A stretch of DNA of 64,000 nucleotides from Bathynomus jamesi (GCA_023014485.1 JAJOZX010005804.1:124001-188000), one strand, 5' to 3'. Counted from the stretch's first letter, positions 9,600 to 21,228 are shown. The notes: generated by a model from the letters alone, not told the origin. Numbers and translations are program-made.

Positions 9600-12500
9600 G
9601 GGCGGGGGAGGGGAGGCATCGAGGCGGTGGACCGGGCTGCTGTGCGGTCAGCCGCCTCATTACCGGAAACACCAACATGGGCAGGAACCCAGCAGAAGGT
9701 GACCCGGATCCGGTGAACGGTGTGCAGGACATGGTACTCCTGTTGAATAAGGCGTACGAGGGGGTCCGGGGAATCATAGCGCTCGAGCGCTTGAAGGGCG
9801 CTCAGCGAGTCCGAGAAAATGGTGCAGAAAGACCGCGAGAAACCCGACACCAGACGGAGGGCTTCCAGAAGGGCAAAGAGCTCCGCAGAAAAGATGGAGG
9901 CCTGAACCGGCAGGGGGATACCCCGGGAGGTGTGACAGCGACGGAGAGAAGACAGCGGCCGCGACACCTGCAGGGGAGCGCGAGCCGTCGGTGTAGACGG
10001 GAACGTCGTCCGAGTGGATGGGAAGATGGGCCAGAAAAGAAGACCGGAGGACGGTAGGAGGAGACTCCTTACGCAGGCCACGAAGCACCTGGCAGCGGCA
10101 GATAGGGGTGGTCAGCCAGGGGGGCGACAGGTCAAAGGAGAACGGCAGGATAGAGGGTGGGGTGATCCCCATGGATGAAAAGATCTCGGCCAGAGAGGCA
10201 GCGAAATGCCACGTGTCAGACCGGGGTAGCGCCTGGGAGATCGCGGAGAAGAGTAGGGACATCGGGAGGCGGCAGATGCGAAGGTAATACTTCGCCATGA
10301 GAAGGCCCCGGCGAAGGGGCAGGGGGGGGTGCCCGCAGTCCACCTGAAGACTAGCGACAGGGGACGAGCGTAAGGCACCCGACGCCAGGCGAAGGCCACG
10401 GTGGAGAAGAGGATCCAGCATACAGAGTGCCGGAGAGGAGGCGGAGCTGCAGACCACACAGCCGTAGTCGATGCGGGATTGCACCAGGGAGGTGTACAGG
10501 CGCAGCAGAGTACGCCTGTCCGCCCCCCAGGTCATGTGGGACAGGTGACTCAAAAGGGAGAGGGTGCGGCGAGATGATTGCCGCAACCGCCTAAGGTGTG
10601 GAACCCAACCGAAAAATTCGTCGAGGGTCATACCCAGGAATCGAACGGATGGGACGAGGGGAAGAGGAGTGCCAGCAAGGGTAAGGGCGAAGGTATGCGA
10701 CAGACGGAGGCGCCGAGGACGGAAAAGCATACTGGAAGACTTAGAGGGTGAGAAAGCATAGCCAACCGAGGACGCCCAGCGAACCACCACGTTGATGGCT
10801 AGCTGGAGTCGACGTTCAGCCAAAGACGGGAGGAGGCCAGAGCAGTAGATAGCCAGGTCATCGGCATAGAGGGAGCTACGAACGGAAGTAGGCAGGACCG
10901 TAGCGACTGTGTTCATCACTAGTGAGAAACACAGGACGCTAAGGACACTACCCTGAGGGACACCCTCCTCCAACGGAAAGCGGTCAGAGAGGGTAGAACC
11001 GATGCGGACGCGGAACGAACGGGCGGACAAGAAGTTATAAATAAAGGAGGGGAGAAAGCCTACGAAACCCAGGGAGCGTAAGCAGTCAAAGACCGCGCAA
11101 CGCCGAGTAGTATCGTAGGCCTTCTGGAGGTCGAAAAAGACGGCGAGTACAAAGTGACGCCGGGAGAAAGCCTCCTGCACGTCGTGGCTGAGGAGGAGGG
11201 GGTCGGTGGTAGACCGGAAGCGCCGGAAACCAGCCTGGGTAGCAGGGTATTGGTCACTCGCCTCCAGAGTAAGGGACAGCCGCGAGGCAACCATCGCCTC
11301 CATAACCTTGCAGGCGCAGCATGTCAGGGAAATGGGGCGATAGTTCGACGGGAGTGAGGGGTCTTTATCGGGCTTCGGGATGGGGACGACGATGGACTCA
11401 CGCCACCGGTCCGGGAACGAACCCTCCAACCAAATCCGGTTATAGAAGTCCAGTAAAAAGCTGAGAGCAGAGGGGTGGAGGTGCCATAACAAGTCATAGG
11501 GGATATTATCGGGGCCGGGTGCGGAGGGCCTCCCGAAGCTCCGTCATGCGGAAGAGGTGATTATAGCGGTCATCCCTATGAGGTGGAAAATCCGGTGGGT
11601 CACGGCGGGAATGGGGGGAATCGGAACTGGAGATGGCTGCGAAGTGCGCCGCGAGTGCGTTCGCGACGGCCTCCGGATCGGAGACGAACTCGTCGTCCAC
11701 GACCCGAAGCACCGGGGGTCGAGGGGGGACACGGGTCCCCTCAAAACTACGCACCTTGCGCCAAACAGTCGAGGAGATCCCGGACACGTAACTCCGCCAG
11801 GAGGTACGCCGGGCCAGTTTCAGGACCCGACGGGCCACTGCCTTCAGGCGCTGAAACTCTTATCTTGTGCTCCAGCTGGCGGGTCCGGTAGAAGCGGCGG
11901 CCAGCACGGCGCCGCTCCTGAACGGCATGGGAGCACTCTGGGGTCCACCATGGGACGCTTCGCGGCCTGGGGGAGCCAGAGGTACGGGGGATGCAACTGG
12001 CGGCAGCCGAGAGGATCTTACTCTCGAGGAAGGCGAGGGCCTCACTGACGGAGGGAAAGGCAGGAATTGATGGCGAGATCGCCGTGCCCCTCGCGTATGA
12101 TGCCCAGTCTGCTCGGGCGAACAGCCAGCGCGGGCGGACAGAGGTGGGGGGGAGGAGACGGGTCGGGGTAAGACACACTGGGAAATGGTCACTGCCGGAA
12201 GAATCCGGCAGGACCTCCCAGGTGAACTCCGTCACGATTTCGAGGGAAACCAGGGAAAGGTCGATACAGGTGAAACTGTCGTGGGCCGAGTGAAGGCAGG
12301 TTGGGGAGCCATCGTTCAGAAAGGTGAACTCGAGCTCGTCCATAAGGGAGAGAAGGGTCCCGGAGAGAAAGGTGGAGCAAACGTCCCCCCAGGCCGGGTC
12401 CCGACTGTTGAAGTCCCCGAGAATCAGGAAAGGGCGGGGAAGCTGAAGAATTAGGTCACGGAGAGAATCGGGTGGAGGGCGTACGTTAGGGGAGAGGTAG

Positions 12501-12840
12501 AGAGAGCAGACCGTGAGCTGGCGCCCCAAAGAAGGCGCACGGCCACAGCTTGCAGGACTGTACGGAGCGGGAGGGGCGGAAAGGGACGGAGCGGTGCACG
12601 AAGACCGCGGAGCCCCCCCTCCCCGCCCCATCAAGAGGCGGGGAAGGGAGCCCGCAGTAGCCGGACACTCGAGGGAGGGAACGGGATCCCAGAATCGTCT
12701 CCTGAAGGCAGAAACACGCCGGACACCTGGAGGCCAGGAGAGAGGAGAGACTCTCGAGGCTTACCAGGAGCCCGCGGATGTTCCACTGCAGGAGCGAGGT
12801 ATAGGGAGGGGTAGGAAAGTCAGCGAAAAGGATGGTTATG
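9600..12840 (-). pseudogene. LINE ORF2: AP endonuclease, reverse transcriptase, RNase H (broken)
   Basis: Reading from 12.84 kb down, the N-terminus has LLQWNIRGL and CLQET (endonuclease asparagine and glutamate motifs, about 12720-12800). Then come LILGDFNSRDPAWGD and SDHFPV (EEP endonuclease, 12.0-12.45 kb). RT lies at 9774-11492, with NYRPISLT, FDLQKAYD, GVPQGSVLS and the polymerase box YADD at about 10857-10868. RNase H has its catalytic residues in YTDGS, SAELFAL, FSDSLSAL and VPAHVGVSGNEAAD (10.05-9.62 kb). Changes of frame near 12.5, 11.8, 11.5 and 10.05 kb break it. The C-terminus continues at 1558-1120 across BEL-1. Its product would nick the target and prime cDNA synthesis there. 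Confidence 0.9.
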
Positions 12841-13363
12841 GGGTGGGTGGGCCGATCGGGCGGTCCGAGATTAAAGAGGGAATCGGAAAGCCCCGGAGTC
12901 CAACGAGGGACGCCGAACGAGGGCGAAGGCGAGGGTCACCCTGACGAGGGGGCGATGTGGAACCAGACGCCGGCAAGTCCTCCAGAAGAGGAGTCTCCCG
13001 GACGTCCGGGGAAGAGCGATGCAGAGAAGGGGATGTGAGGGGTATCCAGAATGCCCCTCCCTTCACCGGAGGTGCAGGGGAGGCAGGACTACGAGGGGGT
13101 GGAAAATAATACCTCACCCAGAGGCATTGGCAGGTCGAGGAGGAGATGGGGCGGTCAAGCGCGGGGCGTGCACGTCCCCCACGCCGACCAGGCGGGCGAG
13201 TTCCCCCTCCAGTGGGTCCATCGACCGGGCCGGAGGGGTGTATCTCAGCCCCCACCACGAGGGCCGTCGGGGACCCCGGGGGGGAGCGTGCATAACGGTT
13301 GCGCAGTGGGGACGGTGAGGACACCGGGGCGTTTGTGTCTGGGAGAGGAAGGTGATGCGAGGC

Positions 13364-14926
13364 CTATGGCTTCGAACCTTTCGGGGTCACTACTGGCGCG
13401 GCGCTTGCGGCCCCTACCCCTCCGTCGTGCGGCCCGCATGGGTGATGGCGGGTCACGATCCGGAATGGGGTGGCCGAAGGCGCCGGTGGAGAGGGCGTAG
13501 AAGGGGCAGGGGGGGTTGCCGACGAAGCATCGGCGTTCGCGGAGGGAGCACGTGGGGACGCGCTGGTGGTACGGGGAGCCGCGGTAGGAGTCCGCTGGGC
13601 GGCAGAGGATGGACAGGGAGTAGCGGACACGGTGGGTGGAGGCGCGTTGGGAACCGCCGGTGAGGGCGGGGTCCGGGCCGGCGGCGGCCGGGAACGGAGA
13701 GCCTCGGCGTACGAGGCACCACGTCGGGCCTCGCAGCCACGCAACCGGTCCCGCGCCTCCCGAGCGCTGAGAAACTCTGATGAACAGAGGCCCCGAACCT
13801 CCCTCTCAAAGAGGAAGGACGGGCAAGAGCGGGATGAAGCAGGGTGTGGTCCATGGCAGTTGGTGCAGGAAGGCGGAGCAGTACAGGGCAAAGGGTGGGG
13901 AGGGCCGCCGCAGCGCACACACAACGGGGCCGGCTGACGGCAGGAGCTGCTCACGTGGCCAAACCTATTGCACTGAAAACAGCGCGTAGGATCTGGCACG
14001 TATGGTCGTACCGAGAATTTGCACGCTCATCTCTCACCAAAGCCCCAGAATACCGAAACGGGGGGCACCAGTGAGTCGAAAGTGAGGAGCAGGCGAGGAG
14101 AAGGGGCGGTTGGGGATCGCGATCTGTCGGGAAAGCGGTACACTCTCTCAACACCCTGGGAGGCGAGGTCAATCTGGAGGTCTTCCACCGGGATAGGTAG
14201 AAGACCAGCAGCGTAGATTGTGCCCTGGCACTGATTGAGGCGGGGGTGGGGGGACACCGTGATCCTGCAGCCCAGGACATTGGGGATAGCGAGCAGAGAG
14301 GAGGTTTCGACAGAGGAACGCGACCTTATCAGAATGGAGCCATCCCTCTGAGGCCGAAGGTCAAAACGAGCCGTCCCCGTCACCCCATGGATCGCTCGAA
14401 AGAGGCGTTCATGGTTGGTGGGGAGGGGCTTGGAGGAGGAGGGGCGGAGGACGAGGAACTTGTCCACCGTCCTAAGGCCGAGCGAAGCCGTCGGGCCAAA
14501 CACCACTGGTACTTCGAGGGGATGGGGAGACGAGAAAGGCGGACGGCGACGTCGGGTCCCACGTCCCCCAGGGGCCGAGGGGGCCGGGGGCGATGAGGCC
14601 CGACCGGAGTGGGAGGCGACCGGGGCCGCGGGCTTCCCACCTGAGGGCGAAAAAGCAGGTGGGTCCCTATCGGGACATGGAATATGGGGGGATCCAGGGG
14701 TCGGGGGGTCCACTGCAGGTCCATCCGCCACTGGCGGGGGTCAGGCAGCGGCGCCACGAGCCTGGGGAAGAGAGGGAGAGGAGGTGTCGGCAAGAAGAGC
14801 AGACGGGGTGGGCAAGGGCTGCCGACTGCCCTTACCAGACCCAAGGTCCAAAGAGGTAGTCAGAGGGAGGTCAGATGCACAAGCCGGGTCATCAACGAGG
14901 TCCATTAGATTTGTAAATGTTTCCAT
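13364..14926 (-). pseudogene. LINE ORF1 (gag-like nucleic-acid-binding protein)
   Basis: The frame runs from METFTNLMDLVDDPACASDL (14926) to about 13364, with in-frame stops at 14741-14743 and 14027-14029. All segments share one frame, so the stops are point mutations and not frameshifts. The middle part is typical of arthropod ORF1p (VFGPTASLGLRTVDKFLVL, then IYRF-type contexts). The C-terminal half has three cysteine knuckles: CFQCNRFGHVSSSC, CVRCGGPPHPLPC and CTNCHGPHPASSRSC. The remaining tail is low-complexity, rich in Pro, Ala and Ser. ORF1p packages LINE RNA. Numerous open frames on the opposite strand here are GC-rich shadows. Confidence 0.85.
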
Positions 14927-15433
14927 AAAGAAAATTTTTATTGTTGTTTCGCGCCCGGGGCCGCGGGGAACCGATTACCCAGGGCCCAAGGGGACCAAGC
15001 GCAGGCCGGCGGGGGATGTGTGCCTCGTCCCATGTAGGTACCCCCGTTTCAAAAGGGGCCCTTGCAGCGTCGAAAGTTCTCCCCCACCGGCAGCAAAGAC
15101 CAAGGCCCCCCAGGGTCCCAGGCCTGGGCACCCTACCAGCCAACTTAGTCCGGCCCCGGCCATGGGAGCGAGACCCCCAGCGACCAGCCCCGGCAGCCCA
15201 CGGGGCGCGCGAAGTGAACAGAGCAAGCAGAAAAAACAGAGGGGGCAAGGAAGAGGGGAAAGAGGGGAAGACAGGAAAGAGGGGGTTGTAGGATAGCAGG
15301 GTATGCTAAAAGTCCACTTCGCAACCGGGTGGGGGACCCAGCAGGGCCCCCAGCCGCGGCTGACCCCCCTCGCCACATGGAGGCAGGAGCCCGCGGGCGA
15401 TCCACCCCAGAAAGACCGCCCGCGGGGAGGGGG
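14927..15433 (-). other. LINE 5' untranslated region
   Basis: A GC-rich stretch between ORF1 and the upstream TSD AAATCAGTATAT at 15434-15445. It would hold the internal promoter. I see no recognisable motif I can defend. Confidence 0.6.
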
Positions 15434-15445
15434 AAATCAGTATAT

Positions 15446-16499
15446 GAATACAAATAAAAAAAAATGATAAAACACAAAAACTACTAATTAATTACTACAG
15501 TATAGGTAATACATAAAGAATGTTAATGAACTTTGCTGTTTATTTTTCAATAAAACAAGATTATAGAATTTACTTATAGCTCTATTGATTATTGTGACAA
15601 ATAAAGATATCCTGTGTTAACATTTTTTTTTAAACATTAATTAAAATCATAATAGCCACTGGCCTAAAGTGAATAAACATTTGTAGAACATTTTTATTAT
15701 TTCTATAAAGCATCAATAATTAATTTCAATTTTTATTCCACTGATTTGATATAAAACAAATATATATTTCATTTCTAGAAGACATTTAAGGTCATCTGGT
15801 CATGATAGTTTAATTTGCTGACCCAAAGCAAAGAATTATGGAGCTAAAACTTAAATAAAAAATATATATATATTTCTAAATTACATATGAAAAGTACAGT
15901 ATAGCTCTTTAGCCCTAATGCTGATTGAAAGTTTTGAAAAGGAATACTAATTTTGCAGCTTTTGCAGCTCAAATTAAATACATTGATTTTATACAGTGTA
16001 GTGTAGCTTATTAAATGTATAGCAAAAACATATTTGTTGTTTTGAAGATATTGCCATTTTATCCTAATTAGAAATTGGATCTATATTATAAAAATAAGAA
16101 AAGAAAAACAGAGAGGTAGGTTAAGATTCAGTAGAACACATCCACCAAACTCAATATTGATATTTATACAGTGAGATAGAGTGAAAAAAAACAAGAATAC
16201 TTTATTCTATACTAATTTTGGCGGAAATTCCTATTTATCAAGATATTTAATTTAGAAATTATTAAATTTTGACACCATTATTCACTCATCAAACCATCTT
16301 GTCCTGTGACATATGTAGTCATATTATCATCATTAGCCAATCAGCAGCTGTCCCATTGTCACATGATTTTCCCATGCAAGTCCAGCAGCTGAAATTTGAA
16401 TTTAGCAGTCACTTTAGAATGGCTGTCTGTGGTGGAAGCTCCCAGTCTGAGTGGGATGTCTTCTAGGCCTAGGTTAGACCTGTTAGGGGCAGGGCTGTG
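15446..16499. other. AT-rich spacer without recognisable gene
   Basis: No coding potential or repeat family recognised. A short segment at about 16121-16145 (GATTCAGTAGAACACA) is the inverse of one at about 17900-17925 (TGTGTTCTACTGAATC). This may be the outermost inverted ends of an older element enclosing the hAT and foldback repeats between them. Confidence 0.5.
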
Positions 16500-17234
16500 G
16501 AGTCAGAGAGTCGGTCAATTTTGAGTGGAGTCGGAAGTGCATAGTTGGATGGAGTCGGAGTCGGTGCAAATCCTTCAATTATAACCATAGCAGCCTAGGC
16601 CTAGGCCTAGCTCAATTTTATGAATAAAATAGATTTAACTTAATGTTTTAATATATAATATAATACATAAATAATATATAATATATAAATATAGTTGCTT
16701 ATAATTAATTAATTAACATAATTAATAATAAGGAAATTTAAAAATTTTGTACTAGCAACCCTAAATCTTTTTCAGATTTTTAGATTTCAATTTGATAATT
16801 TTGATAAGCATCACTGAAAGAAGATTTAATGGAAGCGATCCTTTTTTTAAGAAAAAATTCAGTTTAGGTTAGTACATTTTGTTACGGATGTTTATAATAA
16901 TACAAAAACATCTTATTAATTTGCTAAACCAATAATAATCTTATTTTGTTTAAGTTTCAATCAGTTTGTATTTTGGGATTTATTGTAATTTTTGAATAAA
17001 GAGAAAAAAAGCCATTAAGGCATAGTTACAGCCACTAAGTAACCTGATGAGTCATGTGGTGGTGACGAAATGCCTTGTTTATGAATCTCCATTGGCCTAA
17101 TAAAGCTAATCATAATCAATTTGGCCTTAACATTCCATCGGAGTCGTAATTATACAAGTCAGATTTCTGGAGTCGGAGTGTTAAAATTTTTGGAGTCGGA
17201 GTCGGCAAATTTTATCACCGACTCCACAGCCCTG
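16500..17234 (+). mobile_element. non-autonomous hAT-type element carrying a hammerhead ribozyme
   Basis: It starts CAGGGCTGTGGAGTC and ends as the inverse (GACTCCACAGCCCTG). The perfect 8-bp direct repeat GTTAGGGG flanks it at 16492-16499 and 17235-17242, which is the hAT signature. Both ends carry several repeats of the GGAGTCGGAGTCGG type, pointing inwards, as expected for subterminal transposase-binding sites. The 735-bp body has no transposase. Near its right end lies a complete hammerhead motif (17017-17076), followed at about 17100 by AATAAA. Strand is given by the ribozyme. Confidence 0.88.
17017..17076 (+). ncRNA. hammerhead ribozyme, type I topology
   Basis: All parts of a hammerhead are present in order. 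Stem III 5' strand AAGGCAT (17017-17023) pairs perfectly with ATGCCTT (17070-17076). The base before the cut is A17024. Stem I is GTTAC (17025-17029) with GTAAC (17039-17043), loop AGCCACTAA. The core CTGATGA (17044-17050) follows. Stem II is GTCA with TGAC, loop TGTGGTGG. GAA (17067-17069) and A17070 complete the core. All three stems have no mismatch. Loop I (CCAC) and loop II (GTGG) are complementary, as in the loop-loop contacts that make natural hammerheads fast. The predicted scissile site follows A17024. A at the cleavage position is permitted but less common than C. Activity is inferred, not shown. Confidence 0.85.
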
Positions 17235-17240
17235 GTTAGG

Positions 17241-17480
17241 GGTACTACTTACCTTTCCAGGTTCCAAATTCATTATGGGGTATCCATGCCTAGTTAGGTC
17301 AACTGTATGCCCTTGACAATTGGTTAGGTTAAATTATGTTATTTTCATTAGTTTTAACAAAAATATCAAGACTTACCTAACCAATTGTCAAGGGCATACA
17401 GTTGACCTAACCAGGCATTCAATTAACCTTTGTGGTATCCAATGCCATAAGCAATTATACCCAGAAAGGTAGGTAGTACC
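17241..17480. repeat. foldback (hairpin) repeat A
   Basis: Two inverted arms of about 105 bp surround a short centre near 17355. The left arm begins GGTACTACTTACCTTTCCAG, and the right arm ends with the inverse of the same. The inner parts contain TTGACAATTGGTTAGGTTAA. It abuts the hAT-type element on its left. The inner motif recurs in other hairpins at 17750-17820 and 52391-52482. Confidence 0.75.
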
Positions 17481-17494
17481 AGGTTAGGTTACTT

Positions 17495-17902
17495 TTGCTG
17501 TGAAAATTACTGATAAAATAAGTTTTTCTGGTGTATTTCATGCTTTTTCAATCGATTCTGGCCTTTTTAGCCCACAATTTCCCTCTTTGGATCAATGAAA
17601 GAAAGCCATCCCCAAAAGTTTCTAGTAAACAATGCCACCCTAAAAAATGATCCAAGTAAACAATGCCACCCCCCAAAATAAGTAAAGAATGTAAGTAAAA
17701 ACACCTTCATGAGGAAGTGTTTATTATTTATTACTGTATGTCCTTAATGACTGGTTAGGTTAAACCATGATATTTTCATTTAAACTAACTAAAATATCAC
17801 AACTTAACCTAACCTAACTAATTTACAGATCAATGAAGGTCAGATTCAATTGAAACAGCATGAAATACACCAGGAAAACCTATTTTCATCACTAATTTGG
17901 GT
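17495..17902. repeat. foldback repeat B
   Basis: The arms at about 17499-17560 (CTGGTGTATTTCATGC) and 17833-17897 (GCATGAAATACACCAG) are inverted copies with a few mismatches. Between them are two direct copies of AAACAATGCCACCC (about 17628-17672) and a smaller hairpin around 17750-17820 carrying GGTTAGGTTAA. This is probably a non-autonomous DNA element with long inverted repeats. I found no clear TSD. Confidence 0.6.
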
Positions 17903-17994
17903 GTGTTCTACTGAATCTTTACCCAAGAGGTATGACATCTTTATCATTTCATATAGGCCCTATATAAATTATCATAATATAGTATGAATCCTCT

Positions 17995-20075
17995 TTTAAC
18001 TGTTAGCCTAACCCAAGGGTCACCCTTGGTTTACTTGTACTCACATGTATCTAAACAACTGACAAAGCAATTAAGTGATACAAGCTGTAGTAACATCCAG
18101 AAATGGATACTGTCAGAACTTAAAATAAAGGAGTCAACCATAAGAGAGAATATCGATAATGAACACACAGCTATTGGCACTATAAAAGAAAATAGCAAAT
18201 TCTTCTTTAGCTATGCTAAATGCAAAGCAGTTATCAAAACAAGCATTGGCCCATTGCTTGCTAAAGATGGACTAACTCTTATATCTAATCCACAGGAAAT
18301 GGCAAACATTCTACAATCTCAATATACTTTAAGCTGGAGTACCCCTGTAGTAGCTAAGAAAATAAAAACTACAGCATTTTTTGATAAAGAAAATGACCAA
18401 GACAGACCATTATTGGAAGATATACAAATAACCACTAGAGACTTACAACAGGCAATAGCAGAGCTACCAGGGAGTTCAGCCCCTAGTCCAGATGGAATTG
18501 GAGCCAAGATTCTTAAGGAATGCAAACATACTTTATCTCTGCCTTTGAAAATCCTGTGGAAATCTTCACTAGACACCAGTAGAATACCACCAATCATGAA
18601 ACAAGCAAATATTACCCCAATCTACAAAGGAGGCAAAAGAAGGAAGCCAAGAATTATAGACCCATATCCTTGACTTCCCATATAATCAAAATATTTGAGA
18701 AAGTCTTGAAAAGCCACAATTCTGTTGTCAATTTTATAGAAAGTGAACATCTCTTAGAAGACTTTCAACATGGCTTCAGACAAAAGAGACCACTGCAACA
18801 CAATCCTACAATATTTAGGAGAAAACCACAATGTTGATGTCATCTATCTAGACTTTCCAAAAGCTTTTGATAAGGTTGACCATGGAATTTTATACCATAA
18901 ACTAAAGGAACTCAGAATTTATGGAAAAATAGGAAAATGGATTCATGCCTTTCTCTGACAGAAAATAAATAACAATTGTAAATGGAGCAAGATCTGCAGA
19001 AAGAGAAGTGATTAGTGGAGTGCTGCAAGGTATAGTACTGGGACCAATTCTATTCATTATAATGCTAAACAATATAAACTGTAACCTAGGAAGCTCTCTA
19101 CTGTCATTCGCGGATGATACCAGAATACTAAGACCAATTACAGAAAAAGAAGACTGTGCAGAACTACAAAAAGATCTACAAACTATATATGCATGGGCAG
19201 ATGCAAACAATATGGCCTTCAATGAAGACAAATTTGAACTAATTGAGTATGGACCAAATAAATGCCTAAAAGAACAATTCAATTACACTGGACCCACAGG
19301 AAAAGATATTATACAAACTGATCATGTATGAGATCTAGGAGTTATATTATCTGAAGATGCAACATTCAACAGGCACATTGACAAAATAACCTCATCATGC
19401 AAATAACTAATAGGATATATACTGAGGACATTCAGAACTAGAGACAGTTATGACCAAGCTTATCCTGTGGAAATCATTTGTTCTTCCACAAATCAACTAC
19501 TACTATCAATTATAGTTTCCCCACAAACAAAATGAATTGCAAAAAATTGAGGGCCAACAAAGAACCTTTACTTCATATATTAAATAACCTAATGAGCAAC
19601 AGGTGAGTAAAAACAAATTAAACTACTAGGATAGGCTCAGAGACCTTGACCTTTATTCCATAGAGAGGAAGGTTTGAGAGATACATCCTGATCTACACCT
19701 GGAAAATTCTAGAAGGGCTTTTAGTTGCCCCCAATACCAAACCAATTGTGCCCACCTCAACAAGAACTGGCAGAATATGTCAAAAACATCGCCTCCCACC
19801 AAACAGCCTGAGAAGGATTCAAACCCTTCAATATAATAGTATCTCTAGGGAGGTTTCTCACCTGTTTAACTCCTTGCCTCAGTACCTTAGAGATATAAGT
19901 GCAGTCCCAGTAGATACTTTTAAAAAATATTTGGACGTTTTTAGCCAACATACTTGACCAATCCACAGTGCCAGGTATTCCTCTACTAGACCAGCCCTCA
20001 CAAATTCAATAGTAGACTGAATCATATGGCAGGAGCAAGAGAAAAGGGTGGCAACTATGTCGTGGCCCCACCTCA
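17995..20075 (+). pseudogene. CR1/L2-like LINE reverse transcriptase fragment
   Basis: The pieces in order fit one LINE ORF2. They are SSAPSPDGIGAKILKE and PIYKGGKRRKPRIIDPYP (to 18673), DVIYLDFPKAFDKVDHGILY (18770-18958, RT aspartate box), SGVLQGIVLGPILF and SFADDTRI (19008-19331, polymerase box FADD), and a C-terminal tail with HLFNSLPQYLRDI and DTFKKYLDVF (to 19957). The last is the conserved end of CR1/L2-group proteins. Frame changes near 18.67, 18.96, 19.0 and 19.33 kb and a stretch without coding sense (19.4-19.7 kb) make it a dead copy. The endonuclease is absent, so it is 5'-truncated, as is usual for LINEs. Confidence 0.85.
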
Positions 20076-20646
20076 AGAGGTGCTGAGCAGCGCACCCTTG
20101 AGGCAGAAGTGCTTCAAGGTAAATTCAAGGTGCTCATTGCAATAGCTATTGCACTCAAGGCCTAGAATAAATCTTAGATATATTCACAAACTGGCACCTT
20201 CCACATATTGCAAAGGTGTAATTTCTTATCCAACTTTGAAGATGACTTAGCTGTTTAAATAGCTTATACAATAGTTTGCTTCAATTACTTCATGTTATTA
20301 GTGTTTCAGGAACTTATAGGAATGAAAAGGATCTTTTTCGGGTTAATATTTGTTTTTTGACCCAGTCACACCCAGCTATAACAGCAATATATATTGAATA
20401 ACCAATCAAAACTGAATAAAAAAATATATATATTATCTTGTGCAAATTTGTATAAAATGTACTTTTTAAAAAAAATATTTTCTACTTTCTAATATGTATG
20501 TATATAAATTTCGGTGGGTTTGTTTATTTTAGCTACCTTTTTTAGACTTTTTTGAAGATTTTTCTTGGCTTTTTTTGGCTACTTTTTCTTGCTTTTGCCT
20601 ACTTCTTTCCATTTTTTATTAGTGTGATGATTTTCATTCTACTGTT

Positions 20647-21035
20647 ATGACGTGTCAATCTTGTGAACTTGATTTTGAAGACCTATCCGCCTTGTTGACC
20701 TCAATGAAGATAAAAGTTTAGATGTTTTTTCCAATCATGGCATAATTCCACCATCCGTGATTTGCCCTAAATGTAATACTGCCTGTATTTTAAGACAAGA
20801 CTCGAAGGTGTTTAGGTGCCGTAAAAAAAATCCAAAAAATAAGCGTGAGTGTGGATTTACTGTTTCTATCTTTAAGGGCACATGGCTGGAACATTGCAAC
20901 TTCTCGGTGAATAAAAACCTCCAGTTCATAAATATTTATTTGCGAAAATATTTTTCACAACGTTATGCCAAGAAAGTTATAAAAAATTGCAGAACTATAT
21001 CCTCCAAAATAAGGCGACTGGTTAGGTTAAGTTAG
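20647..21035 (+). pseudogene. zinc-ribbon protein, N-terminal part of a Merlin/ISXO2-like transposase
   Basis: The best-preserved part reads ICPKCNTACILRQDSKVFRC then CGFTVSIFKGTWLEH. This is a C-x2-C ... C ... C zinc ribbon followed by an SIFKGTWLE-type motif that in ISXO2/Merlin transposases precedes the helical region and the DDE core. Upstream, MTCQSCELDFEDL starts at 20647 but falls in a different frame from about 20693. The C-terminal catalytic domain is lost where the sequence runs into TTAGG-like repeats and a hairpin. Family assignment rests on motif order only. Confidence 0.5.
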
Positions 21036-21056
21036 GTTAGGTTGTGTTTAGCACGA

Positions 21057-21228
21057 ATGCAAACTTTTCTGGTCAATTTTGAGGTGTTTTGCACGAATCT
21101 ACCATCCATTTCCTGTGCAAATGCGTAGTTTTCAAGATGATGATATCTCGAAAACTACGCATTTGCACAGGAAATGGATGACAGATTCATGCAGAGCACC
21201 TCCAAATTGACCAGAAACATTTGCTCAT
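21057..21228. repeat. foldback repeat C
   Basis: Two inverted arms of about 80 bp share TTTCCTGTGCAAATGCGTAG and its inverse CTACGCATTTGCACAGGAAA, closing near 21140. The outer parts (CTGGTCAATTT / AAATTGACCAG) also match. A run of GTTAGGTTAAGTTAGGTTAG precedes it. It is nested within the small TIR element. Confidence 0.8.

Larger units (their letters stand above)
974..15433 (-). mobile_element. APE-type LINE with RNase H (I/Jockey-like group), split by BEL-1
   Basis: The non-LTR retrotransposon reads on the minus strand: 5' UTR near 15.4 kb, ORF1 (13.4-14.9 kb), ORF2 (endonuclease, RT, RNase H, 12.8-9.6 kb and then 1.56-1.12 kb), and a 3' end at 974 marked by a T-run on the plus strand, i.e. 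a poly(A) tail. The 12-bp direct repeat AAATCAGTATAT flanks it at 962-973 and 15434-15445. That proves one insertion event across both halves. Without BEL-1 and its duplicated 5 bp the LINE is about 6.4 kb, close to full length. It is much richer in GC than its surroundings. ORF1 and ORF2 both carry stops and frameshifts, so this copy is dead. Exact clade is uncertain. Confidence 0.9.

Noticed and set aside
12500..15300. Many long plus-strand open frames in the GC-rich segment
   Set aside because: They lie antisense to LINE ORF1/ORF2, are Arg/Gly-rich and have no domains; high GC lowers stop frequency.
17950..17970. CCCTATAT as a possible partner TSD for the hAT-like end near 909
   Set aside because: The adjacent bases lack the CTG-type inverted end, so the match is probably chance.
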